Assembly: GCF_015832195.1 (NCBI RefSeq)
Contig: NC_052017.1
Span: 91,352,429 to 91,416,428 of the forward strand
Source: Motacilla alba alba
Lineage: Eukaryota; Chordata; Aves; Passeriformes; Motacillidae
Length of the DNA: 64,000 nt
Direction: 5' to 3'
In this document: positions 1 to 64,000 of the stretch, in pieces
How positions within the stretch are numbered: the first letter of the stretch is position 1
Layout of the letters: the number at the start of each line of letters is the position of its first letter
Program-made: the position numbers and the translations under genes
Notes under the pieces: model-generated
What the model was told of the DNA's origin: nothing
The model's input: the letters and a program-made list of their open reading frames with translations, nothing else
Databases searched by the model: none

Positions 1-1150
1 AGTAATCTAGATTTACACATTAAATATATATTAATTCCAGAGAGGAAACACAAATATATACTATCTGGATGACTGTGACAAACCACAGCTAAGGTCTTTT
101 CTTGACATTTGAGCATTATGAATACATTTCTACAAAGTAAGGATAACAGCAGTCTCCAATCTGGCAAAATTGTGGCTTTTAATCTTACTCATTAAAAGTA
201 ATTTAATTAAAACTGTTTATTCAATTTTCTATCAAAATTACTAAAGAGAGCCTTGACACTACTTAATTAGAAACTAGTTATACTTTCATTTGTGTTTCTC
301 AAGAAAATATAAGAACAGAAAAGGAAGAGGGATCTGAGTGCTTTAGAGTGGAGAATGAAAGAAAAATGATAGGGGAAGAAAGCAATTAAAATGTGAGGTT
401 AAGTACAGAAGTATCAAATTGAAATATGAGGTTGCAAAAGCCTTAAGTTATTTAAAATGCTGAAATATTCAAATGTATATGGCATGCTGTTCATAATCTT
501 ATAATTATGAGGAGGTCATCTACTCTAAAAAAGGCATTAGAAATTTCTGCTAATAGTAATTATCTTCATGGTCAGGTGACTAATTCGAACTCCACAACCC
601 AAATCACTTTAAAAAATCTATTATTTATATGTAAATGAAAGACAAAGAAAAGAGATGCAAATGTGCTGTCTCTTTATGATTATAGGAGACTTTTTTTAAA
701 ACCAGTCCTTTAGAATACAGGTAACCACCAGGTACCTGGTAATCACCATTTTAAAACATAACATTACATTTCTCCCATTTTCTTTCTTCTTGCTGTATTT
801 GTATCAAATATAAAATTCCAGTCTATTCCAACAGCAGCAGAAATGCCTTTTCATCCTTTGGCCATATGTACCTGCCATCAGCTCCATATAAATGAGAAAG
901 ATCCTTAATATTTCCAACAAGACTAGAGTAAGTACTTCCAGAAGGTGGTTCAGAAGTACAAAAGTTGCAATGCCTTAGTTAAAGAAGGGAACTTTCACCT
1001 CAGAAAAGCTGCTTACACTGAAGCCCTGGGTTACAGCACTCCTTTGAGATACAAGATGGGGATTCTCTTGCAGCATCTGAACATTTAACATTTAAATGGA
1101 AGGCAGCACTTTGGCACAATCACAAAATAACACCTTGAGACAAGCAGTAC
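1..1150 (-). other. INVS: INVS intron 11, 5' part
   Basis: AT-rich intron sequence downstream of exon 11, cut by the window edge. I see no further inversin exon: the expected continuation (a final ankyrin segment and first IQ motif) is not encoded on either strand here. No transposon was recognised. Confidence 0.85.
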
Positions 1151-61359
<60,209 letters not shown>

Positions 61360-61423
61360 ACTCTTTCAAGGTATTACTGTAGGTCAGATCTGTGCCGCCA
61401 ACATTTTTTGTAGAAATTCAGTT
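61360..61423 (-). promoter_or_regulatory. INVS: INVS 5' UTR segment in exon 2, with a 6-codon upstream ORF (61404-61384)
   Basis: The exon begins after a T-rich tract and TTTCTAG at 61424 and runs 64 bases to the start codon. Within it is an upstream ATG at 61404-61402 (A at -3) that reads M-L-A-A-Q-I and stops at TGA 61386-61384. That ATG is in the same frame as the main start, 45 bases upstream, so its stop is also the in-frame stop that fixes the protein start. Short uORFs commonly reduce translation of the main ORF; an effect here is inference. Human INVS also has an untranslated exon 1 followed by an exon holding the ATG. Confidence 0.7.
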
Positions 61424-61440
61424 CTAGAAAAAAAACCCCA

Positions 61441-61483
61441 AACCACATTAATAATACAGAAAAACCACATTAATAATACAGAA
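61441..61483. repeat. 22-bp tandem duplication just upstream of the INVS exon 2 acceptor
   Basis: The unit AACCACATTAATAATACAGA plus A's occurs at 61441-61462 and 61463-61483. On the minus strand it lies 18-60 bases before the exon 2 splice acceptor, so each copy supplies an ATTAAT-type candidate branch point. Confidence 0.85.
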
Positions 61484-61819
61484 TTATTTTCATAATGAGT
61501 CATTAACATTATTCAAACAATGCTAAAGAGAATAAACTTCTGTTAAAAACAGAAAAGAAAAAACATGGGTTTTATCAGTGAATTAAATCTACCTCTACCC
61601 AAAATTCACCAGAAAAAAGCCTGCATTAGAAATATATACCTACATATTGTAGTTTCATTGCCTTAAACACAAATTTCAGTCCATAAGCTTTGCCAAAGTC
61701 TGTAAAGTGTTTCTGTGCAAATCAAACAGACTGTTCTTCAGAGTGTTGCCATGCATGCTTTAATTCAAACTTTATTGGTTTAAGTTTGTTATCAAGTATC
61801 AGCTTATTATAGTCCTGCA

Positions 61820-63175
61820 TATAGAATCACAGAATACCCTGAACTGGAATGGACACACTGGGACCACTGAAGTCCAGCTCCTGGCCCTGCACTGAACATG
61901 CCCAAGAGTCACCCCACACACCCCAGAGCATTGTCTAAACACTTCTTGAACCCTGTCAGGCTAGTGCTGTGACTTCTTACATGGGGATCCTGTTCCAGTG
62001 CCCAAGCACCCTCTGGGTGAAGAACCTTTTCCTAATATCCAACCTAAACCTCCCCTGAACACAACTCCAAGCCACTCCCTCGGGTCCTGTCACTGGTGAC
62101 CACAGGGAAGAGATCAGTGCCTGCCCCTTGTCCGTCCCTCACAAGGAAGCTGTGACTGCAATGAGGTCTCCCCTCAGTCTCCTCTCCTCCAGGCTGAACA
62201 GAACAAGTGACCTCAGCTGCTCCTCATACGGCTTCCCCTCAAGGCCCTTCTCCATCCTTGTAGCCTTCCTCTGGACACTCTCTAATGGCTTAATATCCCT
62301 CTTATATTGTGGCACCCAAAACTGTCCCTAGCACTGGAGGTGAGGCTGGCCCAGAGCAGAGGGGGACAATCCCCTCCCTTACCCAGCTGGCGATGCTGTG
62401 CCTGGTGTCCCCCAGGACAGGGTTGGCCCTCCTGGCTGCCAGGGCACTGCTGACTCAGGTTCAACTTGCCATGGACCAGGTCCCTTTCCACGGCACTGCT
62501 TTCCAGCATCTCATTCCCCAGTCTGTCCACGCACTCAGGTGCAGAATCTGGCACTTTGTCTTGTTAAACTTCACACAGTTGGTGATTGCCCAGTCCCCTG
62601 ACTTGTTGAACTGTCTCTGCAGAGCCTCTTTGCCCTCGATGGAGATAACAGCTCCTCCCAATTTTGTATCATTTGCAAACTTGTTTAGTATCCCTTCCAG
62701 TTGCACATCCAAGTCAATAATGAAGACATTGAAAATCACAGGGTAGAGGATGAAGCCCTGCAGAGCCCCACTAGTAACAGGTCCCCAGTCTGATGTCACC
62801 CCATTCACCGTAACCCTTTGTGCCCGACCCATGAGCCAGTTTCTCACCCACCACATGATGTGTTTATCCAGTGGTGTATTGGACGTTTTGTCCAGGAGGC
62901 TACTCTGAGAGACAGTATTGAAAGCTTTACTGAAATCCAAAGAGATTTCATCAACTGATGTGTCACCTGACCTTACTTCCATTGGGCATACACCTTCTTT
63001 TTTTCCATTAGCTCCAAAAGAAGATCCCTGGTCAGCCAAGCCAGCCTGCTACCTCGTGTGCTTGACTCCTGACATTTTGGAATTGCCAGCTCCTGTGCCC
63101 TTAGAAGATGGTGCTTAAGAAGTGATCAGCACTGATGGGTGCCAGCACCTTCACAGGCATTTTCTCAGGGGATCT
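61820..63175 (-). mobile_element. CR1 LINE, 5'-truncated, 1.35 kb, with 3' terminus and reverse transcriptase segment
   Basis: Read on the minus strand, the copy ends at its 3' terminus ATTCTGTGATTCTA (low coordinate). Before it lies the long CR1 3' region, for example TTGCCCAGTC- and CTCATACGGC-type blocks on the plus strand, and then reverse transcriptase coding sequence from 62461 to about 63039. It belongs to a CR1 group whose 3' region reads CTCCTGGCCCTGCACTGAAC on the plus strand, differing from the copies at 18430 and 8723. It lies in INVS intron 1 in the same orientation as the gene. Confidence 0.92.
62461..63039 (-). pseudogene. CR1 reverse transcriptase fragment, open frame but catalytically mutated
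   Basis: About 190 codons are open on the minus strand. They carry the RT palm in order: ISLDFSKAFNTVSQSSLLDK (motif A), WVRNWLMGRAQRVTVNG, GALQGFILYPVIFNVFIIDL (motif B; the family has PQGS), FANDTKLGG (motif C), and the thumb-side CVKFNKTKCQILHLS. In motif C the first catalytic Asp is replaced by Asn (codon at 62673-62671), so FADD has become FAND, and the PQGS loop has become LQGF. The N-terminal endonuclease is missing and the 3' part of ORF2 is broken. This is a relic of the surrounding CR1, not a host gene. Confidence 0.88.
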
Positions 63176-64000
63176 TACCATCTAGTTCCTCCATTTTCTT
63201 CACATTTTACATCTCAACAAATAAACTAAAATATAAGAAATCTAAGGGCAGCAACATAAAACTCAGCAAATACCAAAGAACTCAGAGAAGCACCAGAAAC
63301 ATCCCAATAACATCAACAATAATTTTCCATAAAACTGACTGCATACAGAAGATAATTACTAATGAAAAAATGTTAATAGTTTCCAGGTGAAAGCAACAGT
63401 TACTTCTGCATAAAGTGGCAGTAATCATACAGGCGAGAGAAGCAATCCATTATCTCTACTAAATTCTTAGTAAATTCTTAGTATGATTCCATTAAATGGG
63501 CTAATTCTGCATCAGAGAAGTTCTGAAATATTAGGAGGGACTAGAAAAGGAAAATTTGTAACATTCCTCAGGTATTTTTCTCATGTATTTAGCAAACAGA
63601 TGAACTTCTGTCTGGAAGACTTGCTTGATAAAGATCCTCATTAACAAAAAAATGAGACATGTCGTCAATAAAAAAATCAAGAAATAAGTAAAAGGTCTGC
63701 TTATAAAACACTACATAATTGGCAATATCTGTAATATGCATCATATTACTGGAATCAAGTAAATAATTCCCTTTTAAGCTAACATGTAGAAAAATATTAG
63801 CCTTCTCAAGTCACTTAAAATGAAGGGACACTCATATGGACACCAAGGCCTCTTCAAGGTGTGTGAAATTTCATACCAAACTACAATATTTTGTCTACTT
63901 TGTATTACGCAGATAGCAAGAATTACATCATATTTCTACTCAGCAGAACACGAGGTTGTTAAAATTTAAACATGATAGCACAATCATGCCATCAAATTTT

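Larger units (their letters stand above)
61424..64000 (-). other. INVS: INVS intron 1, 3' part, with a large CR1
   Basis: Sequence upstream of exon 2 to the window edge. It holds the duplicated 22-bp unit at 61441-61483, an antisense CR1 (61820-63175), and AT-rich sequence to 64000. No CpG-rich promoter region or obvious untranslated exon 1 was seen, so these are presumed to lie beyond 64000. Confidence 0.75.

Noticed and set aside
62309..62746. A 145-codon plus-strand open frame
   Set aside because: It is the opposite-strand shadow of the CR1 reverse transcriptase and 3' region.
63176..64000. Possible untranslated exon 1 and promoter of INVS
   Set aside because: The stretch is AT-rich with no CpG cluster, no initiator context and no convincing donor; exon 1 is more likely beyond the window.

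Overview
The window is vertebrate nuclear DNA, almost certainly from a bird and probably a perching bird (Passeriformes). It holds spliced exons with long AT-rich introns, several CR1 LINE copies, two degenerate avian-type endogenous retroviral LTRs, and one SINE with a tRNA-Ile-like head and a CR1-like tail that I recognise as TguSINE1, a passerine family. There are no bacterial genes, operons or CRISPR arrays.

One gene fills the window: INVS (inversin/NPHP2), on the minus strand. Ten coding exons (numbered 2-11, assuming one untranslated first exon as in mammals) run from the start codon at 61359 down to 1151. Their phases join without a break into 523 complete codons plus two bases of codon 524. 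This is the N-terminal ankyrin-repeat half of a protein of about 1065 residues in mammals. No insertion or deletion relative to the human protein is needed. The IQ motifs and the C-terminal half lie beyond the left edge; the promoter and exon 1 lie beyond the right edge. The first coding exon carries a 64-nt 5' UTR segment with a 6-codon upstream ORF whose in-frame stop supports the assigned start.

Layout, left to right: introns and exons 11 to 9 (1-4118); intron 8 with a locally CpG-containing segment (about 5500-6650); exon 8; intron 7 with a short CR1 fragment and the SINE; exon 7; exon 6; intron 5 (16846-26327), the most repeat-laden, with two CR1 copies in opposite orientations, an LTR and an orphan Src-family tyrosine-kinase exon fragment; exons 5 and 4; a 26.4-kb intron 3 almost free of recognisable transposons but with some candidate regulatory stretches; a second LTR ending about 50 bp from exon 3; exon 3; intron 2; exon 2; and intron 1 with a 1.35-kb antisense CR1 that still shows a readable but catalytically mutated reverse transcriptase.

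I found no second functional gene. The most unusual item is the kinase exon fragment at 25460-25580, which keeps an open frame and its native-looking splice donor inside an unrelated gene.
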